The notes under the pieces: generated by a model
Told to the model about the DNA's origin: nothing
What the model saw: the letters and a program-made list of their open reading frames with translations, nothing else
Database searches by the model: none
Made by a program: the position numbers and the translations under genes
Source: Varroa destructor
Lineage: Eukaryota; Arthropoda; Arachnida; Mesostigmata; Varroidae
NCBI RefSeq assembly: GCF_002443255.2
Contig: NW_019211456.1
Location: forward strand, 50,032,486 to 50,096,485
DNA length: 64,000 nt
Direction of reading: 5' to 3'
Part shown: positions 35,625 through 48,106 of the stretch, one piece after another
Layout: every line of letters starts with the position of its first letter
Numbering within the stretch: the first letter of the stretch is position 1

Positions 35625-35850
35625 GTGTGTGTGCTGGGCCGCAAACAGGCAGGACATTATACCAACACAGTGGCCATTATCCATGAATGTTACCGTTTTT
35701 TTAAAATGAAGTCGCATGTGCAAAAGCATCTTTGCGCTGTCTGTCTCGTAGGGATAACAGTGAGAAGACACCCGGGACACTCTGACCCAAATACGGCACC
35801 AAACGGTCGTTTTAAAGGATATACGCCGATTACGTCACACCGCTAGCAAA
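35625..35850 (+). pseudogene. Integrase zinc-binding (HHCC) domain remnant (second copy)
   Basis: A 73-codon frame contains AGHYTNTVAIIHECYRFFKM, then KSHVQKHLCAVCL. Family pattern: H-x-x-x-x-G-H-x-G-x-x-K-T-x-x-x-I-x-x-x-Y-x-W/F-x-x-M ... V-x-x-x-I-x-x-C-x-x-C. The second zinc His (G-H), the Tyr-x-Phe, the Met and the Cys-x-x-Cys pair all agree. The first His is not visible in this frame. The frame then runs on towards the core domain and stops near 35846. Confidence 0.75.
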
Positions 35851-35869
35851 ATCGAACCGATATCTGCTG

Positions 35870-36100
35870 GGATGGGGACATCAGGTCAACGTCAACGATG
35901 TAAGCAGTATGATTTCCGCAACGTTTTTGAGATTCGGTGCATCGGTCGTGCCGGTTACAGATCGCAGTATGGCGTTCACTCAAAAATGTCGGAATCGTAA
36001 AGAATTGTGTACGACTTTCAGAGATCTTAAGAACTAAAGGCTTTAACTGTCAGTGGTGAGTTTGCAAATCAACCAACGGTCGACGAATAGTATAGCAAAA
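35870..36100 (+). pseudogene. Integrase catalytic core, weak traces (second copy)
   Basis: Only short strings suggest the core. RFGASVVPVTDRSMAF (about 35929-35977) is followed by a decayed helix, as in the family segment F-S-R-F-x-x-x-x-P-x-x-x-x-x-A. The D, D and E catalytic residues cannot be placed with confidence. The position between the zinc domain and the C-terminal module supports the assignment. Confidence 0.45.
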
Positions 36101-36204
36101 TCGCCAATTCGAAGCCCTACATGGCTATCCGCCCAGGCGAGAGTAGTTATCGATGTAGAACTAGGACTGGTATGAAATCTAACGGAGGACATAGGAGCTA
36201 GGGT

Positions 36205-36425
36205 TTGGAACACAATCACCATGATGCGAGAGAGATACAAGCAACACTATGAGAAGAAGAGGAGATCTTACCTGATACAATGCGATGTCGAAGATGTAGT
36301 CGTGGTGCGCAAGTCTTCAGTGGTGACCGGCAGACCCAGTAAGCTCTGACGAAAGTTCAAAGAGCCAGTGGTGGTTATAGAAGAGTTGCCCGATGAAATG
36401 CATCGAACTTGTAGAAGATGACGAT
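36205..36425 (+). pseudogene. Integrase C-terminal (GPY/F-like) module remnant (second copy)
   Basis: RERYKQHYEKKRRSY (about 36217-36262) matches the arginine-rich helix R-x-x-Y-D-x-x-R/K that follows the core. It is followed by DVEDVVVVRKSSVVTGRPSK (36284-36343), as in V-G-D-V-V-V-V-R-x-x-x-x-x-x-G-x-S-x-K-L. Then, past one stop, FKEPVVVIEELPDEMHRT matches the GPY/F-type strand G-P-x-V-V-x-x-V-L-P-x-D-T-Y-R-V; the Gly is changed (E). The module is thought to contact chromatin or DNA at integration. It is among the best preserved parts of this copy. Confidence 0.7.
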
Positions 36426-36714
36426 GAAGACGATGGCCCAAAGCAGTGGGGGCAAAGTCAAGAAGGACAGCTAATACGTGCGAGTACGGGCGCGCCACCA
36501 AATTAGAACCGGCCACAAATTCAAAACATAGGATGATCTGTTGCGGAAGGATATAGATGGCATATGCAAGGATGAAATAGAGACTTAGTTACACAAAGCA
36601 GCGGTAGAGAAAGTAGAAAAGCGATCTGTGGGGCATCACGGATAATGGTCGTATGGCGAAATGTTAGAAGTTTGTGGTACATAAAAATATTGTGGTATGT
36701 AAAAATAGTAGCTA

Positions 36715-36850
36715 TGTGATGTGTCGGCGTGGGAGGACATTAGTAGCGCCCTCTAACGGTATAGAGAAGTGGAGAGTCAGTCCTTTTTTGATCTTTTTTT
36801 CTGCATATTTCTCGCACTAAGTAGCAGCAATTGATATCACAAATATCATG
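36715..36850 (+). repeat. Candidate start of a 3' LTR
   Basis: About 300 bases beyond the integrase end, the sequence begins TGTGATGTGTCGG, followed by the GC-rich block gcgccctcta (36746-36755). LTRs start with TG, and the base composition changes back towards the flank after about 36780. A purine-rich tract is not obvious just before it, and I found no second copy upstream around 32-33.4 kb that would be the 5' LTR. The boundary is therefore a guess. Confidence 0.3.
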
Positions 36851-39800
36851 CCCTAAATAGAAAAGAGTCTTAGACGTTGATAAATTCATTCAAAACATAA
36901 ATAGAATTTTGAGGAATTCAGCCTGCTGTTGCCCCATGGCCGATCATTTTTGGTCCATATTCTGAAATCGATATTCGTGAACATCATAATCGAGTAATAC
37001 ATCACGAAAATCTCCTGCACGAAGTCTTGAGACTGTGAGCTAACTTAAACATAACGCGAGTTCTTTTCGCAACGAAGTAGCATTGTTCTCTCTCCACTCA
37101 TTTGTTTTTTATTTTGAGACCACCAGCCTCTAATACACCTCGGGCTAAAAAGCTTAACTATGCCGTGACTCATTTGTGAGCATCAGTTTGCCGAAAGTGT
37201 TCGTTTCAATTGATTGCATTACCAGTGGGCGAACGGTTGCACCCACAGGATGTTTGATCATGTATAACTAACACAGCGTAAAGCATAATATAGTGAGAAC
37301 TAAAATAGTCTCTGTTGTGCGGAATGAGATTCCGCGCAGGGTACAAAAAGGAGATTTCCTCATTATATGTATTTCAGCATTAGCTGCTTCAGTGGTCTGC
37401 TAGAAAATCTGCCCTCAATGTTTTTATCACTTTCATCAAAATCAGATCAGGCCCGTGAGAAGGATCATCTCTGTAGGTATTGTCCGATGTCAGTGGTATT
37501 TAACGTGTTTGCGTCCGACACTGATCCACACCAGATTTTAAACTCACTATTAAGCTGAATAGCATTACGGTCTACTTTAGATCGGCTGGACTGATCTAGA
37601 ACCGCTGCATTGATTTAGATGGAAAATCTGTTTTAATCGAGTTTGTCTTTGCTGGGATTGTAAGGTATCAGGACAACTTACCATAGCATCATATCCATAT
37701 CAAACTTGAAAGAGAGCTATACGCCACCGTTCGGTGAGGGAATTACCGACATCGAAGACATGTATGTATACGCTACAACAAAACGATTACAAATTTTCAT
37801 ATCTAATCCCATTGACAGGCTAAATATATAAAGATAGATAAATAAATATCATAATATATATACTAGATATGGGCTAAGTCACTAAGCTATACTTTGTGGT
37901 AACCTGCGCTAGCAATTGCGCGGCCAAATTTTCTAGACGCCTAGGTCAAGGCGGGACGTATCGGAACTGAGTCAGTAGAGAAGTGGCACCTAGCGAAAAT
38001 GGGGCCCATGTTTTGGTCCGATATATTTAAACGCTGTTTAGTTATTCAGCATTGGCTCAGAATGATACGTTAGGTATAGTTTTCGTAAACGGGCCGTCAG
38101 GTCATACCAAGAAAAAGGAAGCTTAACCAACAAATCAGTTCTGTTAATTGTTTTATTGAACCTATTGCTGTCTATCGTAAAAGTAAACAACCACCATTAC
38201 TAAAAGTAAACGTTAGGAAACTTGTTCAGATCGCTCGGGAAATCTCATCAGATCAAGGCTTTCGGAACATGAATTTACGCCATGGCAGCGTAGCGCTTTA
38301 CACCTGCTCACTTATTTGCTTGGTGTTAAGGTAACTAGTGTTTGAACTTTTTGACAATCCATTCTATAGATTTCCTTATGCTTTTCGAAAGATCCACCTC
38401 TCGATATTCTGCTATGAACTTGGAGCGAAACAAGCCAAGTTACTCGACTTGAGTATTTTCATCAAAAGCAGCGTGTATCTATGAGCTCAGGTTTGAATTT
38501 CAGCTTCGTCGGACAGCATCGTTCATTCATTTTAAGGCTGAAAAAAAAACAGCTAACTACAAAATCCGCTTCTTTCGGATTTTTGAAATCGAAAATAACA
38601 AGCTTGTACACATGAAATTAAAGAACGACAGGTTTATATTTGAGTTTGATTGTTGCTACACCGAGATCATAAGCGCATTGACCCAGACTAGGCTTGTACT
38701 AGTGGATATACCAGTAAGTAAAAAAGGCAATTAGGTGATCTCGCACCTAGGTCCGGCGACGACACTCAAATATACCCGAGCTAATTACCACAAAGCTTGC
38801 AGCTGTCAGTATTACGTATTATTATTTACGTTACGAGAAGATCGAAATTAATCCAAGGGATTCCCACAACAAATAGAGGGTCGAGGACGCCGGTAAGTCC
38901 ACGCTCCGTGATAATAAGGTATTTTATAATTTGGAATAATCTAAATAATAAGCGGATCAACATCGTTTGTATAGTATAAAAAAAAATGCATAGTATCTAT
39001 ATGTATATGGTACATAGAAGTATCAAGTTTAGCTGGCTATTCCGACCATTAAATCAGCTTGAGTATGTCGAGCAAGGTCCGAAACTGACGGGAGGGAGGT
39101 CGAGATTTAAAATTGATCAATATTTAGAAATATTGCTTTAGATATAAAGTAATTAAGATGACATACGCAAGACGTTTTTTTTTTTTTTTTTTTAAATAAT
39201 ATTTATTAGCGTCGAACAGGGTAACATTTGAACAGCGACCTTTATTTCTGTTTTTTTAACGGTAACCGCATAGACCCATATAGTAAGACGTGTACCATAC
39301 TTTTAGCAACAAGGCACAGTGATAGAAGCGACAACGAGTCGTCAACAAATTACGAAGTTTCATTCGATAGTGAGCATGTTTTCACCGATCCCGCCTTGTC
39401 GATGGTCAGACCCCTATATACTATCGACGTAAGTAAACTATGACTTGTGGAAAATAAGTAATTTTGAATGAAAAGCAAGTATATTTTTTTACGTGCTTGG
39501 GCTCGTATGAGATTTATCTCTCATTGAAAGCGACTCAAATAAGTCTTCGTCTAACTTTACAAGTCGTATGGTGTGCACCCTTCAAATCGCAGAGAACATT
39601 TTGAATAGTCTTTTAATCTATATTCTCATCTCCGTACACACAGCAGCTACCCTGAGTCGTTTCGGTCATTTTCCCCCTTCGGCAAATGGCGACTCGTAAG
39701 TGCTGAAGAGGCTGTATTTGATACTGAAGGTGTCTTCGGTTGCAGGCCAAAGGCAGAAATATCGTTTGGTGGTCAAACTTCTTCGTGTCTATAACGCTTT

Positions 39801-42800
39801 CAGCAACAGAACTAGTCGTCTTATCGTAGCGATTAGAAAACGAACGGTGCTGATTTAAAGAACTTATTTGGCCGCATAGATATGCTTTGAAAAATTGTTT
39901 ACTCGGGTTATATTCGAATATCCTTAACAAAACTACAATGATAACTACTATGTAGCCAGTAGAAGCTCAAGTCAGGGAACGAAATCTGAAAGGCCAGCTT
40001 ACAATTATTTTCATCTAAGAACAAGCAGAGTTTCTCAGCTGGCACAGTTCAAACGCTATGGGACTAATGAATTTATTAATTTTATTGCGTTTCCCGTCAC
40101 GTCATAATGCCCTCGAATATAAAGAACCAAACGAATCTTGCTAGAGTAGTTTCAAAGAATTGAAATAATTAGATATGGGCTAATAATTATAATGAGTTTC
40201 TCCAGAGTTCGGAATTAAATAGAAGTATGTCGAGTGTTACGTCGGATATTGCCGTTAGATATTGCTTCAGGCGGCTCGGTCTTAGCACAAGACGAAGTGT
40301 ATCCAAGTTTCGTTTCGGGCATAGGCTACCTGATGTGTTTTCAGTCTTAATAGAAAAGCACGTTGCCAGCCGAAAAAGTATGGTATTGCTCTTCGGACAT
40401 CGAGCGATAGCAGTACTTGCTAGGGAGGCTTTCCACTCCTGCCCAAAAATGAAACAGTAAACGCAGCTCACTATTACGAGCTTCTCAAAAGACCCATGAA
40501 CTGTCAGAGTGGCAATCGAAAGTGCCTAGTCTGCTTACTTAACGATAATGCCGGATCCCAATTACTTCTTGCGTTGGGCTTTAGAGCGCCAATTCTCTTG
40601 ACCTAAGCCCATATGATTACGGAGCTTTCCGTGCCGCAAAGAAGACAACAAGTCGTGGGCAAGAAGTAGGGAAATTACATATGGGAAAACGGATGGCAGG
40701 TGCTATCAAAGCTACAGAAAGCTATCAAAGCGCAGGGGAAGGTTTGTCAAGAATTAACGAAGATACATCTTACACACGTTAAGAATCATCGTTCTTGCAC
40801 AGCGAATTCAGTTAAGAGTCCATTGTAACAGCTTAATAGTGTTTTCGATATTTCCCGACACTCCTTTCCGTATTCGAGATATCTTTGCACTGTTTGAAAC
40901 CTGTGAAAATTTTGGCACGCGATTCACGGTGAGCCGAAAATTCTGGGAGGTTTACGAATTCAAGTTCTGTCATAGAACTACGGCGGCAAAGGCAGTTCGT
41001 CGGGCAAATTTCCTATTCGGTTAAAGCTCGATAAGGCGACGCCCGAAAAAATTATGTTCAATTGAGCTGTGTTAAGTTTAATAGCGAAAAAAGTAATTTA
41101 CGCCGAATTTTTACTCTAATATTCGCTTATACCTCCTCTGTAGCGAGAACATATCCCTTAGCAGGCCGAGGAAGGCCCGTTTCGGCCAGTAAAAGACTTC
41201 TCAGAAAACTTTTACCACACAGTATAAGTGAATTTCTCCTGTGGCTATATTTTCGTTGCCATCGAAACTAAGTAACATACGTACGTCATCTTTCAGGATA
41301 TAGACTATTGTTATATATATTTCGACAATATACGTTAGACGACGGACGTAATTATAGATATATATAAGAATCGTACGAACTGTTTCCAGTGTTTTTTTTT
41401 CCGATTTGCCGTTTGCTGTGTTGACGATTCTCACCGTTCGCCCGAGGTTACTACGTCTTAGACTGGCAAAAGGGACAGCAAAGGGCACCAATGACTTCAA
41501 GCGGGCTTTTTCTTTGAATGAGCTTCGTTATATACACTTCATAGTTGGACGATTTACGAAAAAGACATTAATGCTACAAAGCCGCATTGCGCGTCGAACG
41601 CATAATTACTATTTCTTCATTGAAAACTATTTTAGCATAGACATTTTTCCCTCAGCCTATCCTTCAGAGTTATTGCAACTTAGACAGTCGTAATGTTTAT
41701 TTTTATAAGTTCCTGTTTGATAGGCGCAAGTTGTGTAAAATAATTTTATAAAAAGGTGGATAATATTCATACTGATCCATTGTTTTACAAATACAGTTCC
41801 AAATACAGTTTAATAACTGTATTTCGAGCACTACTATTTATGCGGTATTGAGTTAAAGTTGAAAAGGTCCAGTAGAATCAAGGTGTATATAGCAGATAAT
41901 ATGCTAGTATCGCATTCGATTGGCGTCGCTTCTTAAGTGGAAGCAGTCCTGAGATTGAAAGCGGCAAACATTACTGCTTCACAGACCCTCCAAAATGCGG
42001 ATCCTTTTCCATGAACTCGTGCCCCCTACGTCTTCGAAACATTTGAACCGCCTGTTTATTTACACTTTCGTCAACGTCTGACTTTAGTAAGCATTGTTCA
42101 ACATATCTAAAGTGCCTATACGGCAGATTTTATTTTTCGCATAAAAAAACCTAATAACAAACTTCCTGCTCCGTGCGAGACAATCACAGAACGCCCAGTT
42201 TGTACAGTCACATAATCAGCGAACTCAAGACTGCTTACAATTGCTACAGAATTTGATCTGTGGGTAGGAAAAGGCCTATTCTTTTCGTTAAGCAACACGT
42301 GGATCACGAGCGATCATTCGGTGACCGAAGAACTCGAATGACGAATCTTATGAAAATTCAATATATCTTTGTTTCAAAAACAACTGTATGTAATAACAAG
42401 AGGGTCAGAGAAACCGGCCTCGGTAAATTTGCTTTTTGAAGGTATGCGCCAGTAACTCTCGGTCAGTATGGTCTATATCCGATCGTCTTCAGGGTAGTCC
42501 ATCTTTTCTCGAATCAATAATAATTAGTAATTTAGTAAGTATGATTATTGAGTGGGGTTGCGTGAGTCCTTCTTTCTTTTCATCAAAATCTTAGATATCA
42601 AGAACAGAACCCAGCTTCTCGCCACTTCTATGTGGTAAATTTTCCACTATACCGTTCCTTCAAAACTGCTACTCCGAAATACAATCTTAATTTTCGATTT
42701 TTTCACAGATATCTGGGCTATGGCAGTATTCGATCTGTATTTTCGTTCGCACGGTAATACCGAAATAGCTCAGGCTACTATACTGCTTTATGACCCAATA

Positions 42801-43576
42801 TGCTAACCTAATTTGGCAAAACACAGAAAGATGAAGTATTCTATTTGGCCAAAAATCGCTTCATTGCCTTACAATGTAATTGCTCTAGCGTGGTTTTTTG
42901 CATACTGAAACACCTGAACTATTTACTGATAATATAGAGCGGCAACAAAAAATATCTATCACTTCTGCTACTGTCTACTGTTTATTTTGCAGACGCAAAG
43001 ACTCCATTGCTGTTACTATCGTTATAGGGTGGAGTGTGCCATATTTCAAAACGGATCTTTTTCTCTGAATGATGATTCACGGTCTGACCGCGTTCTAGGA
43101 CGCGTCAAGATGAGCACTTCAAGTATTTCTGACCAAAAATCCCGCTCAGACATAGGAAAAATTTGTCAATAACGTGTTTTATGGCTGCATATTTGTATTT
43201 GTTATTACTGCATATTACCACGTACTTGCATATGTCTATTCTTCACACAGCTGTAAAGTTAGTCCGCCTAACTTACAAATAATGGGTATATTACGGACAC
43301 GTCCAACCGTGTAGGCTTCCAGGTAGAAGGGCTGAGAGCTGTTTACTAATAACTAACACACAACGAAGTTTTTTCGTGATTCATTTTATAGCACATAACG
43401 AGAGAGACCAACTGAAGGTAGCTTATAGTCGAAGCTTTTCCCTGACAAAACACAAGATTTTCATGAATGCAGGAAATGTTAAACAGATAAATATTTTTAA
43501 ATGTTTAAAAATTAAATTATTTTCGCTGGTTGATCTTTACAAGCCACATACGACATACCAGAAGGAAAAGTATTGT
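36851..43576. other. Gene-free stretch, nothing recognised
   Basis: Frames up to 105 codons (39613-39930 minus) show no motif. Contents worth noting: a 19-base T run (39175-39193), a TA/TAA-rich patch near 37830-37865, and short repeats of ctatcaaag near 40690-40735. Confidence 0.5.
39175..39193 (+). repeat. Poly(T) run, 19 bases
   Basis: Nineteen T residues; on the minus strand this is an A tail-like tract. No retroelement body was recognised on its upstream (higher-coordinate) side. Confidence 0.9.
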
Positions 43577-43580
43577 AAAA

Positions 43581-43632
43581 AAAAAAGCTCCTGAAAAGGC
43601 TTCTTTAGAGAAGCCTTTTCAAGAGCTTTTTT
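43581..43632. repeat. 24-base hairpin ending in A/T runs
   Basis: Arms 43581-43604 and 43609-43632 pair at 23 of 24 positions around a 4-base loop (ttag); the single mismatch is C against T, which becomes a wobble pair in RNA. The arms start with an A run and end with a T run, so it looks like a bacterial rho-independent terminator. In this eukaryotic context it is more probably a foldback duplication or a tiny inverted-repeat element. No gene adjoins it. Confidence 0.9.
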
Positions 43633-43950
43633 AATTAAAATCGAAATTATCATATGACAAATTTCCGCACATCTATTTTAAATAGGATATTAAATAATGA
43701 CGAATTATACCCTTAACGAGCTAAGAGCTTTAAATAGTTTCACTCTAAGATTTTTGCCGCGGGCAAAATATGTGTTGTGCGCAAACGTTTTGAAAATATC
43801 GTTAATTAAGCTAAAACAAAAATGATCTATTGCTGAAAACCTTAAAACTCAAGTTTCCAGCAACACTTACCAAAAAAGGTAAACATTGACAAATACTTAT
43901 CTCCAAGAAAGTAAAAGGCCACTTTTGGTCGACTGGACGGGAATGTGCCT

Positions 43951-43972
43951 ATATATATATATATATATATAT
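43951..43972. repeat. (AT)11 microsatellite
   Basis: Twenty-two bases of uninterrupted AT, directly after a GC-containing segment. Confidence 0.93.
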
Positions 43973-44365
43973 GCATAGCCATTTAATAGATTCCCAATGT
44001 TGCATTCAATACAGATTAATAAATAGATAAAGTAAAACTTTAAAAAATATTCAATAGATTTATGTTTTGACACAACGTTGTTACAGCGTTTGCCCCAGTT
44101 AGTAAATCGAGTGAATTTAGATAAAAAATACACAGAATATTAATATATTAGCTTAAGTGAGTTGTTTCTATATGGATTAACAACATTCTAGTTCGATTAC
44201 GAAGTAAACGAGGCTCATCGAGGGCAAATCAGCCTTCAAATTAGTGACGTGAAGAATGTCAATCCACAGCTTGCCACAGTAACAAAACGTAAATATAACA
44301 ACTTGGTTGGTCGTTATATCTTGATAAAGATCAGGAAAATTTTAAATATCTATAATAATATATAA

Positions 44366-44370
<5 letters not shown>

Positions 44371-44414
<44 letters not shown>
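44371..44414. repeat. (TA)22 microsatellite
   Basis: Forty-four bases of uninterrupted TA, preceded by degenerate TATAATA sequence from about 44350; the second-longest dinucleotide repeat here. Confidence 0.95.
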
Positions 44415-44417
<3 letters not shown>

Positions 44418-47400
44418 GAAGCGGATCATGTTGATCCAGCAGGAAAATGAGCTCTTGCAAAATTTCACTTACTTTCGAGCAATATTTTCGTGCCCTTTAC
44501 ATGCAAATTGCCCTTGAGTCATTACAACTAGGCCGTCAGACGTACGACCGTTTGATGTCTTTTTAGCTCCATTGTTTTTCAATTAATTTGAATCATGAAT
44601 ACTATCTCGCTGTTAGATGCGACCAGCGTGAATATCATCATATTTTTCCTTGTATTTTACTAAAAATAAGCTTTGCTGATATATAAAGCGCTTGGCTGGA
44701 GCACTGGTGCTCAGCAACTTCAGCTTTACCCCAAAAAAAATGCTAGAAACTTATGCAATGATTTCGTTAACTCGAGGTCATACCTGCAAGCTTCGACAGG
44801 GGGGTGTGAATCTTAGCAGCAAGACAAAATAAAACAGTTTTGTTACTTACGACGTATCATCCTAAGACTACAATAAGTCAGTATAAACATCAGCTGGTAA
44901 ACACCACAGTAAAAATTGATTACTTCGTTTCGATATGGTTTTCCAATATGGAAGACCCTTGGAAAAAGAGAAGGCTCAAGGTATGTTCACAGTTGGGAAA
45001 AAGGTTAGCAAACTGTAAAGCTATTTACCTTATCGCTGCTTCTTCCCGGCTGTTGTGTTAGTATATCCAAAAGTATCTTTCTCTATATTAAAGTGTATTG
45101 TATGTGTGTCGTACTTCTAGCTGAATATATATGGACACCTCTGTACGCATAGATGCAAACGATTTTCTTTGTATTATCCTAAAAAAAAAGCCCTTTATGT
45201 TATGCCCTAGTTTAGTAAGTTACTCCCTTTCTATCATAGTGCCACAAATGAACGAACTGTCAAATCTATCGAAAGACGCATTAAATGCTAGCAAATCAAA
45301 ACGATCTAGCTAAACATGTAAACGATGTATCGAAATGCCCATTGCATAACCTGATTCTGTTTCTGTATAGCTGCTATATACAGTTACGTAGTGAGAGTTA
45401 CGCAAAACCACACATTTGCTGAGCGTTTATTAGTAACGTAAATTTCCTACAGAAACTTGTGTTCTATGTAAAGCTCAACTTACATAGCTTAAGCGTGGGT
45501 AACTTACGTAGCTCTAGATTGGTGATTTGCATAAAACCTTTTCAGTAACAATCGTAGGTCATAGTCAACTTATGATGTCTAATCAACGACTTCTTTCTCA
45601 TAATATTATCCGTTAAATATATAGAGAACGAGGAATCGCGCGATATTTAAGGACGCATCTTAGATACAATCGACTGCACAGATTGTTAACTGCTGATTGG
45701 TTTTTTTCCCTTCAATCGTATAATTCAACACATACATATCCAGGTTTATATACATATCCGATAAACACAACGTGCTAACGACCTCGCAAATACAAGTGCG
45801 AAATCAGTAATTTACAGTAGATTTCAAAGCTAATCTTAAACAGGTTTCTATCTGTAGTTTGTAAAAATGTTAGCTTTTGTACATAAAATTGGAACGTTAA
45901 AAATAATGCTCTTTATAAATGATATCACCTAACATCAACTGCGCTAAAAATTTGTGCAAAAATAAACTTAACACAAAAGTACAGATTAAAATTAAATATA
46001 AAATAAAATTCCGAATTTTAAGCATATTATTTTAATTTTCTAAAAAAGTTAGTGGAAATGTCAATAAAATCTGAGCTGAAGTAGCATCTATTGAGCCTCA
46101 ATTGATTTTTCTATTTTGTCCGACAGTCAACTAAAAATAACATTGCAGTATGGCTAGTTTTTCCCTCGAAAATTTGTACGACTTTTCGAAAAGCGAGCTT
46201 AACAATAGATGAAAAAACATTTGAGTTTGTTTATCTATTTATTCTCCCTGCGAATCTCGATGACATTTCATTTAGGATTTTTTTTAATTATATTGATAAT
46301 TATGTCCGTTTAAGAGTCGCTCTTTGGGCTCTCGAACGTAAAATCCCGACGGATGGTATAACATAGAGTGGGCGGAATCTAAGTCCGGTTCAGTCTTTTA
46401 TAAGACCTCGCATTAGATAATTAAAAGTTTGCATTCTGGTCTGGATTATCCATGCTGGAGTCGGTCTTCCACCAAAAAAACGTCCAATTTCTTAAGTTTC
46501 GATTTACAACCTTTGCGTGATCGACAGATAACGACCGTCATTCTATCTTGACCTACTTATCTTACGAAAACGCATGTTTAAAAGCCTTAGGTCTATAGTA
46601 TCTAAATTCGATGTTCTGACTTCAATTTGGCTTCAAAAGCATTACTTTGCAAATATTGATAATAATTTCCAGTTAGGTGGCTCTTAACAAGTACAATTTT
46701 CTATGTCAACTGTCGCAGCAGCGTATTACATTATGCACAAATAAAGATTAATCCACGACAACGCGATTGTTACTAGTTATATTGCTCCTAGGATTTTGCT
46801 GCACAAATTCTGTCACGTCATTACGTTGCTTCACAACAGTGTAATTTACGTAGCTCCAGCACAATGTATAGTTTCATTCTAGTTACTGCCGCTCATACCC
46901 GTTACCATACTGTTGTGTCCTGCTACTTGAAAGTTACCTCGAAAATGAAGCATCAAGTGTAAACCCAAACGGGGGTTTACTTGAGTTGCACATGTAGAGC
47001 TACCTTCGGACCGCGCATCTACCGCTCATCTAAAAGCTTACTGAATAACAAACATCTATTTTGTCACACATATTTCCATCCTCCCGTTGGGAGGTTGGAG
47101 GTAACCTTGACCTCGTTTCGTTATTTAATCGATCCGTTCCTCAACGGCTGTACCGACATATTTGAAAAATTCTTAATAATTTCGCCAAATTATACCGTTA
47201 ACTTGGAAAAATACAAAACCTCAATGTCAATAATATACCTATTTTGTGCTGCCCAAACTGTTTCAGAAATAGGTAAAATCTGTGACATGAGCACTTCTAT
47301 TGCACCAAGTGTCGATTACGAGGCGTCTGCATAGAGCTATAATACTTACACTTGTTTACCTGGCAACTTCGCTGTCTTGTTGAAACGCTCCGGTGGCAGT

Positions 47401-48055
47401 GATTAAGGCACGTCAAAAGATCCTTCTTCGTAGTCTTCTTTTCAGTTAATCCCTTTCCCAACTTTTGCAGCGATGTACTTGATAAACTATGAACCATCTC
47501 GATAGAAAATGGACCCTCAACGGAAAAAAATGTAAGAAGTCAAGCATTTTGCTTAAATGCGGTATTGCTTTTACAAAACTTTCAGGAATTATCACAAAAA
47601 TCGCTGTAAAAACGTCGACTGGCCTAAACTAGCGCTACGAAATAATTACCTGGAAAGAAATACCTATCTGAGCGAAACATGTATAATCATATGCAGATAT
47701 AACTCATACCCGATTAATTTTCGACAATTGCGGAACATTTTATCACTAAATTGTGTTAAGTATATGAAGAAAAACATCAAGAATCTTACCGAGCTTAAGA
47801 ACAAACAACTTTTGCATCCGAAAGTGAGATTATTTGAGACGTCTGAGGTACTCTGAAAAGTACATTCAACATACCCAAATTAACATTATGTTCTTCACTG
47901 GAGAAGAACTTCACCCGATTGGACTTCATGAACAGTTTGCTCTATGATGACAGTCTACCTGCGCAAAAAGAAATCAGCCGAAAGCAGTCAATCTACAATG
48001 CGATTTGGGTCCGACAAACAGGCACGTGCAAAAGCATAAAGTTTTAGTCGTATTC

Positions 48056-48095
<40 letters not shown>

Positions 48096-48106
48096 CAGAT
48101 AGATAT
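48056..48106 (+). repeat. (TAGA)n tetranucleotide repeat
   Basis: About ten perfect TAGA units, then one interrupted by a C (tagacaga) and two more. It is the only tetranucleotide array in the window and a likely variable-length marker. Confidence 0.95.

Larger units (their letters stand above)
33429..36850 (+). mobile_element. Second Ty3/gypsy retrotransposon, decayed, with integrase and possible 3' LTR start
   Basis: In plus-strand order: a poor gag-like stretch (33429-33760), RT (34350-34800), RNase H (34880-35365), integrase zinc domain (35625-35850), a weak integrase core (about 35870-36100), the integrase C-terminal module (about 36210-36420), and a candidate LTR start (36715). The roughly 3 kb from RT to LTR is close to the normal length of these domains, so few large deletions occurred. 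The RT and integrase blocks differ from those of the first gypsy copy (FMDD against YLDD, and a GHxxxxxxxI-type zinc domain against HPGI-type), so it belongs to another lineage. G+C is higher than in the flanks, which helps to mark the element. Many stops make it inactive. Confidence 0.8.

Noticed and set aside
43577..43632. Rho-independent transcription terminator
   Set aside because: The hairpin and T run have the right shape, but the window is eukaryotic and no gene ends there.
46981..47334. 117-codon frame as a host gene
   Set aside because: No recognisable domain, unremarkable composition and no splice-bounded neighbours; frames of this length occur by chance in 64 kb.
48056..48106. CRISPR-like or satellite array
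   Set aside because: It is a plain TAGA microsatellite without spacers. No array with unique spacers exists anywhere in the window.
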